A DNA stretch of 64,000 nt. Origin: Cristatella mucedo. Lineage: Eukaryota > Bryozoa > Phylactolaemata > Cristatellidae. Below, one piece after another: positions 1 through 11,563 of this stretch. The stretch is from assembly GCA_009760855.2 (NCBI GenBank), contig WPIO01000055.1:62001-126000 (forward strand), in the 5' to 3' direction. The position numbers were made by a program, and so were the translations under genes. Positions within the stretch are counted from its first letter, which is position 1. The number at the start of each line of letters is the position of its first letter. The notes beneath the pieces are model-generated. The model did not search any database and was not told where the DNA came from. It saw only the letters and a list, made by a program, of their open reading frames with translations.

Positions 1-413
1 TTTCGGAATCCAACAGTCTACAAATACCTCGTGCAAACCTCAAATCCTTTGGTAACCGTGCATTTAGTTTGTATGCTCCCAAAGTCTGGAACTCCCTCCC
101 GACTCCGTCACAACATCCCCTGACTTTACAACATTTAAAAAGAACTTAAAACACCTATTTAGGACAGCATTTAGTGGGTCCCTGTGATTAGTCCTTCATG
201 TGCTTATGCGTGCTGACACTGTACATGCTGCCACTACCACATTTGCATGCTGACCCTGTGCATGTCACCCTAAACCATGTTTTTCATGTCGTTTATCAAG
301 CATGCTATTACTCACCATTCAATTGCGTTTCTCTTTGCAGCAAATGTAAAGTGCCTAGAAAGAGAATTCTCTGAGGGTGCTTTATCAAGTGCATTATTAT
401 TATTATTATTATT
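1..413 (+). mobile_element. LINE A, 5'-truncated 3' end
   Basis: The start is degraded coding sequence for the end of the LINE A polymerase, matching the C-terminal stretch of the copy at 56942-57207 read in reverse. It continues through the 3' UTR (repeated GCATGCTGAC-like words) to the terminal hairpin at about 352-391 and a (TTA)n tail. The window opens inside the copy, so its 5' end is unknown. Frameshifts make it non-functional. Confidence 0.88.
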
Positions 414-1534
414 AGGTTGGCTTCTCTGAGTGCTGTCCCCGAAGTGGTACTTTGTACCTCATCAATTATACAGATAGGTCAATACTCGGCCGATCGGAAA
501 TTTGGAATATAGGTGGGGCTCACCTGTTTTTGTATTCACCCCTTGTGAATCTAGGCTAGGTAGGGGGAGCATGCATACGACGTGCCTGTCACAAAATGTC
601 CATGGGCTGTGGTCGTGATGACAGTCAACAGTTTGAGATGTCGAATTTTTTTTTATATTTTGTTTGTGGTGGGGTTAACACAGAGTCTAGTGTCATGCAT
701 CTTTTGAGGGGTTTGCCATGTTTCTACAATGACTGATATTGAATCTGGCCATTTGATGGTAAAGCCGTGTATGGCTGAGCTGCAGTGCTACACGTGACCT
801 TAATAATGACCTGCGGCTTTTACAGGTCATTAGAAGGTCAACACGGCCGCTATGTCACATCAAACGATACCTTATGTTACCACTGTTCATTGTGCCAATT
901 TTCATGCCATTACTTTTATTGGTCTTTGTACAATATTAATAAATGTGCTTTGGGGATTACTCCCACTGGCTGACATTTTGGGGGTCACTTCCACTACTGG
1001 CATAACAACCTACCCCCATTACATGGTAAGTTACTCTACTAAGTAAGCAGCAGGTTAAGCCTACTCCACGGAACCTTCGGCGTTACAGAGTTGTATTCCA
1101 ACCATGATGACCTATTTAGATGAAACCAGAATCAGCAAATATACAGTTGGAGCGTAAATAGATAAATGGTAAATGGTGTCATAAATGCATGAACCAGCTT
1201 GGGTATAGTAACCGGGTGAAATTAGCTGCACTCCGGACCGGGAGGTCCACCTGCTGCAGCAGAGACCTGCCTAGCGGTTCAGCACGGCCATGTTTTAAAT
1301 TCTTACCTCATATTCATACTTTAGTCCAGAAATGGTACTCGACGTGGTGCCGTAAAAAATTGTTTGCCCAATCAGATTCTCCGAACGTTCATCTTGAGGT
1401 AGGGATACGCCATTTCATCGCCAGTACTGCAGCTCCCAATCTCTGTGTGTGTCACGTGCTTCGGCCGGGAGTTCCCTATTCCCACCCAGATTACTGGCCG
1501 CACGGGCGGTTGCCTCCTATTTCCTGCTGGGTTC
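414..1534. other. Unassigned intergenic DNA
   Basis: No gene is recognisable. The short reading frames here resemble nothing I know and have no splice context. The only structure I see is a short dispersed repeat at 1045-1102. Confidence 0.5.
1045..1102 (+). repeat. Dispersed repeat, copy 1
   Basis: The stretch containing GCAGGTTAAGCCTACTC and GGCGTTACA recurs in inverted orientation at about 23158-23215 with a few substitutions. It may be the end of an unrecognised transposon. Confidence 0.55.
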
Positions 1535-2770
1535 GGCAGTAACCACAATCCACTCTAATCTAATCTAGCAACGACCAGACCTAAGCGTTGCCGAGTGCCA
1601 ACTTTTCGCTGATATTGTAGTACACGTTTAATGTATCTGTCTACCAAATTTCACATCGCTTCGCTCACGAGCACTTATGCAAATGAGCTTTGACGCCGGA
1701 GGCCTGTAGCCCAATCCACCGCAATCCATTCTATTTCCCGTCAAATCCACCACAAATCAGCTGTACACAGCTCCGAAAGTTTGGAATACAAAACTACCCT
1801 ACACGTACAACGTACCCACAAAGTTTCGCGCGATTCCGCCCGTGCGTTCTCACGAAGTCCACTGAAATAAGATAGCAATATATCAGGCAAATACCACAAT
1901 CCACGACCATCCACTACACTTCACCATGCCACAAAAGAAATCCTGGTCAAAAAGCTCTTTTTTGACTGCATATGACAGCACACTCTGGGACAATCGCATT
2001 AAAAAATTCGCACGTGCATTGGCACGGCCGTTCTCGTGCGTTGCCATGCAATCAACTGCAGTAGCACGGGCCAATACAACAATCCACTTTAATCTTCAGA
2101 ATCCACCACATAAAAAGTCAAAATACATTGAGCCGAGCTCCAGTTTGTATTTCATATTAAATTACACCGTGCTGTGTGCACAGCTACGTAAACTCAATAA
2201 AAATTGTGCAGCCTCGCACTCTGGCAATCGCCTGAAATGACACGGAAAACTACCGAAATCAACTTTATTCTAGTGCAAATCATCATCAAAGCGCCATCGC
2301 GAAGGTCTCATTGACATTGCATATGGGACAAGACTCAGTTCAAAGTGCACACACATAATTTCCACAATGCACGTAAGTTCTCATGCAATGAACTGCAACG
2401 ACCTGGTCCCATACCACAATCCACCTCAATCCCCTGCAATCCGCCACACAGAGACCAGAACGCCTACACTAGAAGCTCTAATTATCATTGCACACTGCTC
2501 TGCTCTCCGGTTATTGTGTACTCGCATAACTTCATTGTAATTGCCTCGGCCATTCTGCAGCAATGCACTGCAATCGACTGCAACTGCCCGGGCCAGTACG
2601 TCAATGTACCCTAACCTGCCGTAAAACGACCAGAATACGTACACTTAAAGCTGTAATAGTGATTGCACGTGGCTCTCATTTTTCGCTATTGTGTAATCCC
2701 TCAATTTCAATACAATCGCCTCGATCATTCGGCAGCAATGCACTGCAATGGCCCGGGCCAATACCTCAAT
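1535..2770 (+). repeat. Left arm of large inverted repeat
   Basis: This segment matches the reverse complement of 5966-7660 along its length. One anchor is the block around 1566-1720 (GCAACGACC, ATATTGTAGTACACGTTT), found inverted at 7480-7610. Another is the block 2380-2700, found inverted at 6075-6370. The arm consists of diverged tandem monomers carrying GCAATCCAC and GCAATCGACTGCAA words. The outer boundary is judged from where the match fades, near CTGCTGGGTTCGG. Confidence 0.85.
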
Positions 2771-4270
2771 TTCCAGCAATCTAATGTAAAATGCCTTGAA
2801 GTCGGTTTCGCTAATCTCCAACTTGTAATGCACGTTACAGAGAACACTGGTTAAAGTCAGCCACATCATTTTAAACAATTCGCTCATGCCATCTCGGGCA
2901 CTGAGCGGCAATCTACTGCAACGGCTCTGCTCAAAGCAGCAACCCACGATAATACGTGGCAAGTTGACACTCGATTGGCTACACAAAATTGCGACTATCA
3001 TCGCATTTTACATTTCTTTGTACTAAAAGAGAAATCTTAAGACTATCAAGCTATTTTTCACGTTAATTGTCGATAATGCTCGGCAATCGACAGCAATGGC
3101 ATAGACCGATACCGAAATCCGTGGTAAATCGACGAGAAATCGGCTGAACCAAGCTCTTATTCTTATTCCAGGTAACATCTCACTGCGTGCACACATGCTT
3201 TCAACCCTTTCAACCGGCTCTGACCGTACAATCTTATGCAAAACATGGCAATCGAAGGCAGTGGCACTGGCAAATACGGCAATCCACTATGGTCCACCGA
3301 AAATCACTGGAAAATGACTGGCCAAGACAAAATATATCTTACCTGTCGAAGCCCCTGTGTTGAAAATGCAATCAAATCATTTCAACCAATCGTGTAGGTA
3401 CAATCGCGAGCAATCAACAGCAATCGACAGCTATGTCTTGGGCCAATACCCATATCCCGGGCAAATTGAAGAGAAAATGGCAGCACAGAAGCCTCAATTG
3501 TCTTTACATATAACATTCTGCTGCGTCCAAAGTACAACCATGGAATTTTCAAGATGCTTTGTGTGTTAACTGCCAGCAATGCACAACAATCACCCGCAAT
3601 TGTAAGGGCCGATAGCGAAATCCATGGAAAATTGACATGATTGGATACAGTAAACTGCAACTCTCATTCCACGTAACTTGTACCTGTGTGAGCGAATTAT
3701 TTTCACCCATGGTGTGCGCTTAATCGATGGCAACATGTGGCAATCGACCGAAGCGGCGCGAGAAACACGCAAATTCATAACGGACAGTTACAAATAGACC
3801 GACAGTTGCTGAGAATCTGAAATTTTTCTTGCGTATTGTACTACACTGCATTAAAAGTGCAGCGACATATTCTTATACCATCGACAAAGGCACAATCGAG
3901 GGCAATGCACGGTAATCGACGGCAGTGGTCCGGTCTCTGCAACAATCTGGTTCAAATTTGCTGGAGATTGGCTGTTTGAATTTGTAATTATCCTACCACA
4001 TAGCGCTCACTGATGGCGTATATGCTGTCAGTTTTGCTTTTAATCTTGGGCAATCCATGGCAATCGACGGCAATTGTCCGAGACAATACAGCAATCTATG
4101 GTTGTCTGTTAGAACTACAAACAAAGCTGGTGGGAGGAGATGAAATGTTTCTTGCGTAACTGTGTGCTGTATTAAAAGTGCCACCGCATCCTATCCACAA
4201 ATCTTGAACAAAAATGCGAGAGCAATGCGCGGCAATCGACTGCAACGGCCTGGGAAATACGGAAATTTAT
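1700..4270 (+). repeat. Diverged satellite-like tandem array, about 168-bp period
   Basis: A core of the form GCAATcnACnGCAA-n-gGGCCaATAC-n-CAATCcac recurs near 1711, 1880, 2045, 2225, 2387, 2560, 2735, 2905, 3075, 3245, 3408, 3574, 3735, 3900, 4060 and 4222. The spacing stays around 160-180 bp. Individual monomers are strongly diverged, so this is an old array. Short reading frames inside it are incidental. Confidence 0.8.
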
Positions 4271-5477
4271 CTGCTGTAAGTGTATACACTCAACTCAAGT
4301 CGTGAGGCCAGAGGTATGGGTAAAGCTATCGTACCAGGTGAGAGAGTTTGTGGTGAGCAGAAAAATCATGTCACAGGCCCTCCACGGTAAGTTGTGGTGA
4401 GCATTAGAGTACCGGTGTGCGCTTAAACATTAGCGGTACGGCGAGAAGCTACATTAGTTAGTAAAGCTTCTCACGACTTGAGCTCGTAATCCACGCCAAT
4501 TGGAGGCGTTACAAACTTGGCGTGCGGCTTCTACGTTTGGTCGAAACTAGGTCACAAACGCAGCGTTCGCAACGGCGCCGATATCAGCCGAAGTACGACA
4601 AATGACCGGTAACGGCTGTACCTTGTAGCGCGGCTAGTTACATGTGGGTGTCGCACTGACGCATGCAGATTTTCTGACAGCAGCAGAAACACGGTAGCGA
4701 CGACGAGCACTCATACTTTAGCGTATCAAGTCTATATCCGCATTGCATACCAGTCTAATGATAACCACTGAACGGTTGCAGGCATTCAACAGTGGCAACG
4801 ACGTACACTAATAGCTGTGCGGCCTAGAGAGCACATTAGCTCCAATGCCCCTGGCCCGACCCGTAAATCCTAACTCCTTGCTTATCGCAGGACTACGGCT
4901 TATTATACAGCCTCTACGGTAAACTTTCGCTTAATCGCGATTAATAACTAAACGTAATGATTTTCCTGGTTTAGCATGGAATTGAGTTACAACGGTACAG
5001 TTACAACCAAGCATCACGTTTCGAGCCCAATTACACGTCCTTCTCCGTGAGGCTAGCGACTGCTGCTGCACTGTGACCCAACCCTTGCAAGTCAAAATAA
5101 GGATATTTTGAGAGCTTTTGAAGTTTTATATTCTCCAAACCGCGGGTAAATGGCACCTCGCAGAACCGAAGCGGAGTCAAGCAGACGTTTATTCACGCGG
5201 ACGCCAGAGCCGGTCAGTACGCGACCGCTCTGCCCAGCTTCCATGACGTAACTGCCTGCCCTCTTCAGCCAGTAACTTCATTATTACCCCCATGAATCGT
5301 ATAAGCCCAGAAGTTAAATCCGATGCCTTAAACTCTGATGGGCCATAAATAACTCTTGGCCATAAACTGGCTGTAGTGGGAATAAAAAGGCAGTAAATTC
5401 CAATGACTGGTAAACTACACATAGCATAAAGCAGCCTCAATTTCAGATAACTGTGACTGTGAAAAATCGGTGCCTGA
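4271..5477. other. Loop region of the inverted repeat, no gene seen
   Basis: Apparently single-copy DNA between the array and a LINE fragment. A 13-bp inverted repeat (CTCAAGTCGTGAG at 4294-4306, complement at 4470-4482) and a nested GAGAAGCT/AGCTTCTC pair (4443-4450, 4465-4472) could form hairpins. No coding signal is recognised. Confidence 0.5.
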
Positions 5478-5706
5478 TATAATAATAATAATAATAATGC
5501 ACTTAATAAAGCGCCCTCAGAGAACTCAATCTCTTTCTAGGCGCTTTACATTTGTTGCAAAGGGAAATGCAATTGCATGGTGAGTAATATCATGCTTGAT
5601 AAACAAACAAAATGAATAACATGGTTAGGGGTGACATGCACGGGGTCAGCATGCAAATGTGGTTAGTGGCAGCATGCACAGTGTCAGCATGCATAAGCAC
5701 GTGAAC
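5478..5706 (-). mobile_element. LINE A 3' end
   Basis: Read on the minus strand, this is the last roughly 230 bp of LINE A: UTR with GCATGC words, the AAGCGCC hairpin, then a (TTA)n tail that appears as (TAA)n at 5478. It is a severely 5'-truncated copy that directly abuts a LINE B tail. Confidence 0.88.
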
Positions 5707-5962
5707 GACAACTACTCTCCTACTGCCGACTATGGTTCATCCTTTTAAGCCGTCCTGAGCTGCTACTTTCATGCTACTCACTACCTTAACTGCTCTCCTG
5801 ACTCTGCTATGCTTCCCACTTTCTCTTTGTTGCGTAAGACGAAGTCTGTTGGCTACCGAATGCGTACCGAAAGCCGCTTAGGCTGTGAGTGCGCTATACA
5901 AGACTCTCCTACGTAACACCCACGTGGTCTTTGTGACTTTGTAGAGTTACAGACGGAGATAC
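5707..5962 (+). mobile_element. LINE B 3' end
   Basis: It matches the last roughly 260 bp of the LINE B copies at 11140-11395 and 33120-33375, ending in CAGACGGAGATACA. It abuts the right arm of the inverted repeat, so it probably inserted at that arm's inner edge. Confidence 0.85.
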
Positions 5963-5965
5963 ACA

Positions 5966-7660
5966 GGTGTTGGCCTGGGCCATTGCAGTCAATTGCTGCT
6001 GAATGATCGAGGCGATTGTATTGAAATTGTGGGATTACACGATAGCAAAAAATGAGAGCCACGTGCAATCACTATTACAGCTTTAAGTGTACGTATTCTG
6101 GTCGTTTTACGGCAGGTTGTGGTACATTGACGTACTGGCCCGGGCAGTTGCAGTCGATTGCAGTGCATTGCTGCAGAATGGCCGAGGCAATTACAATGAT
6201 GTTATGCGAGTACACAATAACCGGAGAGTAGAGCAGTGTGCAATGATAATTAGAGCTTCTAGTGTAGGCGTTCTGGTCTCTGTGTGGCGGATTGCAGGGG
6301 ATTGAGGTGGATTGTGGTATGGGAACGGGTCGTTGCAGTCGCTTGCAGTTCATTGCATGAGAAAGCGTGTGCATTGGGGAGCAAAATTTTGTGTGTGCAC
6401 TTTGAACTGAGTCTTGTCCCATAGGCAATGTCAATGATACCTTCGTGATGGCGCTTTGATGATGATTTGCAGTAGAATAAAGTTGATTTCGGTAGTTTTT
6501 CGTGTCATTTCAGGCGATTGCCACCCATTGCCCGAGTGCAAGGCTGGACAATATTTATTGATTTTATATAGTTGCGCACACAACACTGTGCACTTTAATA
6601 TGAAGTTATGCGATTACACAATAACCGGAGAGTAGAGCAGTATGCAATGATAATTAGAGCTTATAGCGTAGGCGTTCTGGTCTCTGCGTGGCGGATTGCC
6701 GGGGATTGAGGTGGATTGTGGTAAGGGACTGGGTCGTTGCAGCCGTTTGCAATTCATCGCATGAGAACGCGACCTCACAATGGAGCGAAATTTTGTGGAT
6801 TCAATTGGAATTGGGTCTGGTCCCATATGCAATGTCAATGAGAACTTCGAGAGAGCAATTTGAGGATCATTTACACTGGAATATAGTGGATTTCAGTAGT
6901 TTTCCAGGTCATTTCAGACGATTGCCGCCTATTGCCAAAGTGCGAGGTTGCACGATTTTTTTATGTTACGTGGTTGTGCACACAGCACGGTGCACTTTGA
7001 TGTGAAGTAAAAACTGGAGCTTGGCGAAATGTATTTCGATTTTTTATGCGGTGGATTCTGCGGATTGAAGTGGAAGTGGCCATGTTGGCCCGGACGATAC
7101 TGCAGACGACTGCAGCGCATTGCACGAACACGGCGGCACCAATGCAAGTGAAATGCTTTAAATGCAATTTTCGCAGAGTTTGCCGTCAAATGAAATCTAA
7201 AAAGAGTTTTTGACCAGGATTTCTTACGTTGCATGGTGGAATGCAGTGGGTTGCCGTAGATTGGGGTGGATTGGGGTATTGGCTTGGGTCGCTGCAATCT
7301 TATTTCAGTGGACTTCCTGAGAACGCGTAAGCGGAATTTCGCGAAATTTTCTGGGTACATTGTACGTGTAGCTTAGTTTTAGATTCCAATTTTTTTGGAG
7401 CTTTACGCAGCTGATTTGTGGCGAATTTGTCGGGACCTAGAATGGATTGCGGTGGACTGCGTTGGATTGCGGTACTGGTGCCCGGCGTCAAGGCTCATTC
7501 GCATAGGTGGGCGTGTGCGGAGCGGCATGAAATTTGGTACAGATAAATTCAAACGTGTACTACAATATCAGCGGAAAATGTGAGCTCGGCAACGCTTACA
7601 TCCGGTCGTTGCTAGCCTAATTAGGGTGGATTGCGGTGGGTTTCGGGAATTCGTCAAACC
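5966..7660 (-). repeat. Right arm of large inverted repeat
   Basis: This is the reverse complement of 1535-2770. Its monomers read GATTGCAGT and GTGGATTG on the + strand. It is about 450 bp longer than the left arm, mainly because of an internal duplication at 6197-7010. The match ends near 7657, where CCCGGCAG corresponds to the left arm's outer edge. Confidence 0.85.
6197..7010 (-). repeat. Higher-order duplication, about 405 bp, in right arm
   Basis: The block 6197-6601 recurs at 6602-7010. Both contain ACACAATAACCGGAGAGTAG, AGGCGTTCTGGTCTCTG, then TCTGGTCCCATA or TCTTGTCCCATA and GTGCACTTT words. The left arm has one corresponding block, so this is a tandem duplication specific to the right arm. 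Confidence 0.8.
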
Positions 7661-7778
7661 CGGCAGTATCAGCTAACTAAGCTGGATTTGATAGCAACAG
7701 GTCAGCTGTGGTTGCATGACCTGCTAGTCCTGCAGCGAAATACTTCCTGATTGTCCTCCGGCTTTCGTTGTGGACGCT

Positions 7779-7886
<108 letters not shown>

Positions 7887-7975
7887 ACTCAGGCCTTAAC
7901 CTGAAACCGACACCGCCGCCGGCGCTTGGCCTTGCTTCTCGTGGCCCGTTGGCGAAAGACGTTACGCCTAGACGT

Positions 7976-8060
7976 TACGAAGCAAATGTAAAGCGTCTAG
8001 AAAGAGATTGTGTTCTCTGAGGGCGCTTTATGAAGTGCATTATTATTATTATTATTATAA
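7976..8060 (+). mobile_element. LINE A terminal hairpin and tail only
   Basis: Only the terminal GCAAATGTAAAGCG...GGGCGCTTTATGAAGTGC hairpin and (ATT)n remain. It is either an extremely 5'-truncated LINE copy or the 3' part of a SINE using the same end. The 90 bp before it match nothing else I recognise. Confidence 0.75.
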
Positions 8061-8229
8061 GCTCTCTTCTCTCCTGGCTCTCCCGAGCTACTCATGCGAT
8101 GGCTACTACTGCTACATCCGTATGTATGATCGCTCACTTGCCTTGCCTGCGTACGATTCAGAACAACCGTCGTTGTGATGACCAGCAGTCGTATGTGCTA
8201 GGATAAATGCATGCATTTTTAGTTTCTTT

Positions 8230-8450
8230 TTAGTCAGGGTCATTCAGCGAATGACAGGGCAAGTCAGAAGTGAGTTCCAGGATTTGGGAGCATACGAACT
8301 AAAGACAGGATCTCATCTTTTAGTAATAGTAATAATAATATATTTGATATAGCACCCCTTCAAAGAACTCAATCTCCTTCTAGGCACTTTACATTTGTTG
8401 CAAGGGAAGCACGATCGAGGGTTAGTGGTAGCATAAGCAATAAACAGCAA
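8230..8450 (-). mobile_element. Two small LINE A fragments
   Basis: 8230-8320 matches the C-terminal coding end (GAGTTCCAGGATTTGGGAGC, GCATACGAACTAAA). 8325-8450 is a second tail with its own (TAA)-type end and hairpin. Both read on the minus strand and both are broken. Confidence 0.75.
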
Positions 8451-8611
8451 GAATGTTCGTGAATCTTATTGTCCAAAGCACCCTGCGAACTTGTTTTACT
8501 GCTATGAATATGTGAACGCATATCAGAAATATCCTTAGTTAGTACGATTAATAACTGTTTGAACCACATCTGAAACATTTGAATAACATTTGAACCACAG
8601 TGATAAAAATG

Positions 8612-9065
8612 CATTTGTATAACATCCCAGAGAACTGATTCTATCTCTAGGCACTTTACAGATGCTGCATATAAAGTGTTACCAAATGTTTGGCGGTAAC
8701 ATCAGCCTCCAGCAGGCATAGTCTAAGCAGGTACATGCACACGAAGGACGAATCACAAAGACCCAACAAAATCTTTTATTGACTGGTGCATTTTAAGCTA
8801 CTTTTCAAATGTCGCTATGTCAGGGGACGTTTTGACTTGTGTTGGTAGTGATTTCCACGCTTTTGGAGCATATGACTAAAGACGCGGTCTCTAATGGTTT
8901 TGAGGTTCGTACAAGGTATGGCTAAAAGAATTCGAGTGATGCAAGTAAGGACAGGACGTTGTGTGATTCTTCACTTGGCGATGGAGTGATCTGATAGGTA
9001 GGCTGTAGCCAGAAAATGAAGGAATCTACATGTAAGTGACAGAACTGAAAGTCAATAAGGATCAA
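8612..9065 (-). mobile_element. Old LINE A 3' copy
   Basis: A diverged minus-strand copy running from the hairpin (8625-8660) through the UTR into degraded C-terminal polymerase sequence (8860-9060, with GGAGCATATGACTAAAGAC). It is more decayed than the copies near 56 kb. Confidence 0.75.
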
Positions 9066-9237
9066 TAAGTAGTTTTACGTTTATATAACTCATAAAAACT
9101 GCATCAGCGCTACTTATTTTTCCTAACCGGTTTCCTATTTCTTCTAAGGTGACTGGTGTTTAATCTAAAGTGTAAGCAGATTCAGCAAAGAAACCATTGA
9201 GTATGCTACCACTAGCAATTTGATCATGTTTCCGCTG

Positions 9238-9330
9238 TTGCAGCAAATGTAAAGTGCCTAGAGAGAGAATAAGTGAGGGTGCTATAAAAAATATATCATT
9301 GCTTTTATTATTATTATCATTATCTTACGT
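9238..9330 (+). mobile_element. LINE A tail fragment
   Basis: GCAGCAAATGTAAAGTGCC, a hairpin remnant and an ATT-rich tail. Nothing further upstream belongs to the element. Confidence 0.75.
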
Positions 9331-10174
9331 CAACTGTATCTGCCACTCTTTACCAAGAAAGAGTTTCGTTAAGGTGGTTGAGCTTCCAGGAAAACTGCGT
9401 AGCCACAAATCCTCACTGGCAACGATAAGTTTGGGCCAGGAACATTGACAGCCTCGCATCTATATTGCATAAACAACTCAGTCTTTCCTTGTACGATGCA
9501 GTTGGTAAAATTCAGAGCTAGCTTCTGGTATTACCAAATCCGGGATATAGTCAACACAGCATGCACGGTTTAGATGACACCGGCTGACAAAAATATTGAA
9601 TGGCTCTCCTTCTTTACTCCGACCTCGGAGCTCGGAGCAGCGAGTTACAGAAGTCGAGACTGGATGTCACACCAACGCTCGCACTGCTGCATAAACACTT
9701 GTGATTTAAATACAGCGGCATTGTCTAATGACAGCTACTGGGGCTGGCTGCTCTCAAGGAATATTTGTTCCAGATCTCTGGGCAATGCTATGGTACCCTC
9801 ATTCTGCAGTTGCAGCCAAATCACGAACCTACTCAGCTCACAGTCCACAACGGTCAAATACGGCTGTCCGCGAAAATTCGTGACATCGCACGTTAGCCTG
9901 CCCCCATTGCTGGGCACGGAAAGGCGGCGGTGACTCCACGACTCGGGTGCCGGGTCCACCGATCTTCAGCGGAAACATGATCGTACCACACTCGAAACCC
10001 GACTGCGGGTGATTGTGGCCTTGAAGCTGAATTGAGTGTGCAGGCCGGAGAAGCAGCTGCACATGTCGGAGACGCGGCGGCAGAATCGAATGGAGTGACG
10101 GCGGCCGAGGTCTGCAAAACGGAGGCTGTGGACGTCAGGTCGGCGACGATGGCCGGTGGCTCACGTTGCCGGCT
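9331..10174. other. Unassigned; GC-rich from about 9850
   Basis: A short LINE A coding scrap lies near 9640-9690 (GAGTTACAGAAGTCGAGACTG). From about 9850 to 10170 the sequence is notably GC- and CpG-rich with overlapping reading frames on both strands. I recognise no protein there. It could be a promoter-like island or an old exon. Confidence 0.4.
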
Positions 10175-11406
10175 GGTCGCGAAATCATACTTGTCCGATC
10201 GTTTTCAATCCGTGTCGTGTGGTAGTCAGGTCTCACACACGAGATGGGTCACCTGCATGTCCCTCAAGAGTCTGTACTCGGTCCCTTGCTGTTCTCCATT
10301 TATACACAACCTCTAGGTAAAGTTATTAAGGCCCATGAAATATGATATCACTTCTATGCTGACGATACTCAGTTAAATTTGTCATTCAAACCGTTGGAAT
10401 CTGCTGCGGCAACTGAGAAACTGAATGCTTGCCTTGCCGATATTTGATCCTGGATGTCGGAAAACTTCCTGAAATTAAATGATGATAAAACCGAACTGCT
10501 GCTCATAGGACACCCTAAGCGTGTGGCTGGATTAAAAGGCTTTGCTGTTCTAATAGTTTATGCTATTGTGCGACCTTCACCACGTGCTCGTAATCTAGGT
10601 GTCGTGTTCGACAGCTGCCTCAATTTCAAAAGCTTCATTCAGAAGACTGCTTCTACAGCTAGCCATCAAATCCGATCCCTATCCAAGATTAGGAGCTGTC
10701 TCCCACAGTGGCTTGTAAAAAATTTAACTAGCTCCTTAGTTCTGTCTCGGCTTGATTATTGTAATCCCCTTTTGGCTGGGCTGCCGAAGAAAGCTATTAT
10801 GCCACTGCAGCGGACTATAAACATGGCTACAAGGCTAGTCTTCAAGTCCTAGCGGTTTGAGCACGTGTCTCTTTTGCTAAAAGAGTTAGGATGGAGACCG
10901 GTTGAGCAACGGATACAGAGTAAAGTTCTTACGCTGACCCACAAGGCCCGCCACGGCTTGGCTCCTTCGTACCTAGCTGAACTGCTGCCTCAGTTTCAGC
11001 CTGTTCGCGTCCTCAGGTCCTGTGTGGACAATAAATTAGCTGTCCCGTACCTCCGCTTAAAGGCCGTTGGCGACAGAAGCTTTAGCTTTGCAGGTCCTAG
11101 ACTGTGGAACTCGCTTCCACAAGTCTTACGCACCGACAACTACTCTCCTACTGCCGACTCTGGCTCATCTTTTTCAGCGGTCCTGAGCTGCTACTTCTAT
11201 GCTACTCACTAACTCAACTGCTCTCCTGACTCTGCTATGCTTCCAACTTTCTCTTTGTTGCGTGAGACGAAGTCTGTTGGCTACCGAATGCGTACCGAAA
11301 GCCGCTTAGGCTGTGAGTGCGCTATACAAAACTCTCCTGCGTAACACCCTCGTGGTCTTTATGACTTTGTGGAGTTGCAGACGGAGATACATTACATTAC
11401 ATTACA
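10175..11406 (+). mobile_element. LINE B reverse transcriptase fragment with 3' end (pseudogene)
   Basis: The copy starts inside the reverse transcriptase (SYLSDRFQSV, then a degraded PQGSVLGP box near 10260). It has the catalytic FYADDTQ motif near 10350, then [20 protein letters not shown] (10454-10510), the thumb/connection region (LVLSRLDYCNPLLAGLPKKA) and the C-terminal region (RSFSFAGPRLWNSLPQVLR). In-frame stops after YADD (TGA near 10445) and at 10850 break the frame. The 3' UTR ends in CGGAGATACATTACATTAC, so this family has a different tail from LINE A. It would supply EN/RT activity for target-primed reverse transcription but is dead here. Confidence 0.88.
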
Positions 11407-11563
11407 AAGGCCGTGCACCAGTGAGCCTCCTGGGAGCAGCTGTTGTGACCTTAAGGTCAAGGGGGCGTGTAGTTTGATTGCATGGGGGCTGGTACTGCTC
11501 CTTTCCTCAACAGCTGGTGGGAGCATCCACGAGCAACGAGCCTCTGCACAGCTGTGGTCCGTT

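Noticed and set aside
1700-4270. CRISPR-like array
   Set aside because: Repeats are long, diverged and lack a constant short repeat with unique spacers; the genome is eukaryotic.
2345-6434. Matching frames on opposite strands (2345-2614 and 6434-6075) that look like a conserved protein pair
   Set aside because: The similarity comes from the inverted satellite arms. The frames differ between monomers and show no protein character.
9735-10117. Overlapping minus-strand frames in the GC-rich stretch
   Set aside because: Three overlapping frames of equal length reflect base composition; none shows a known motif.
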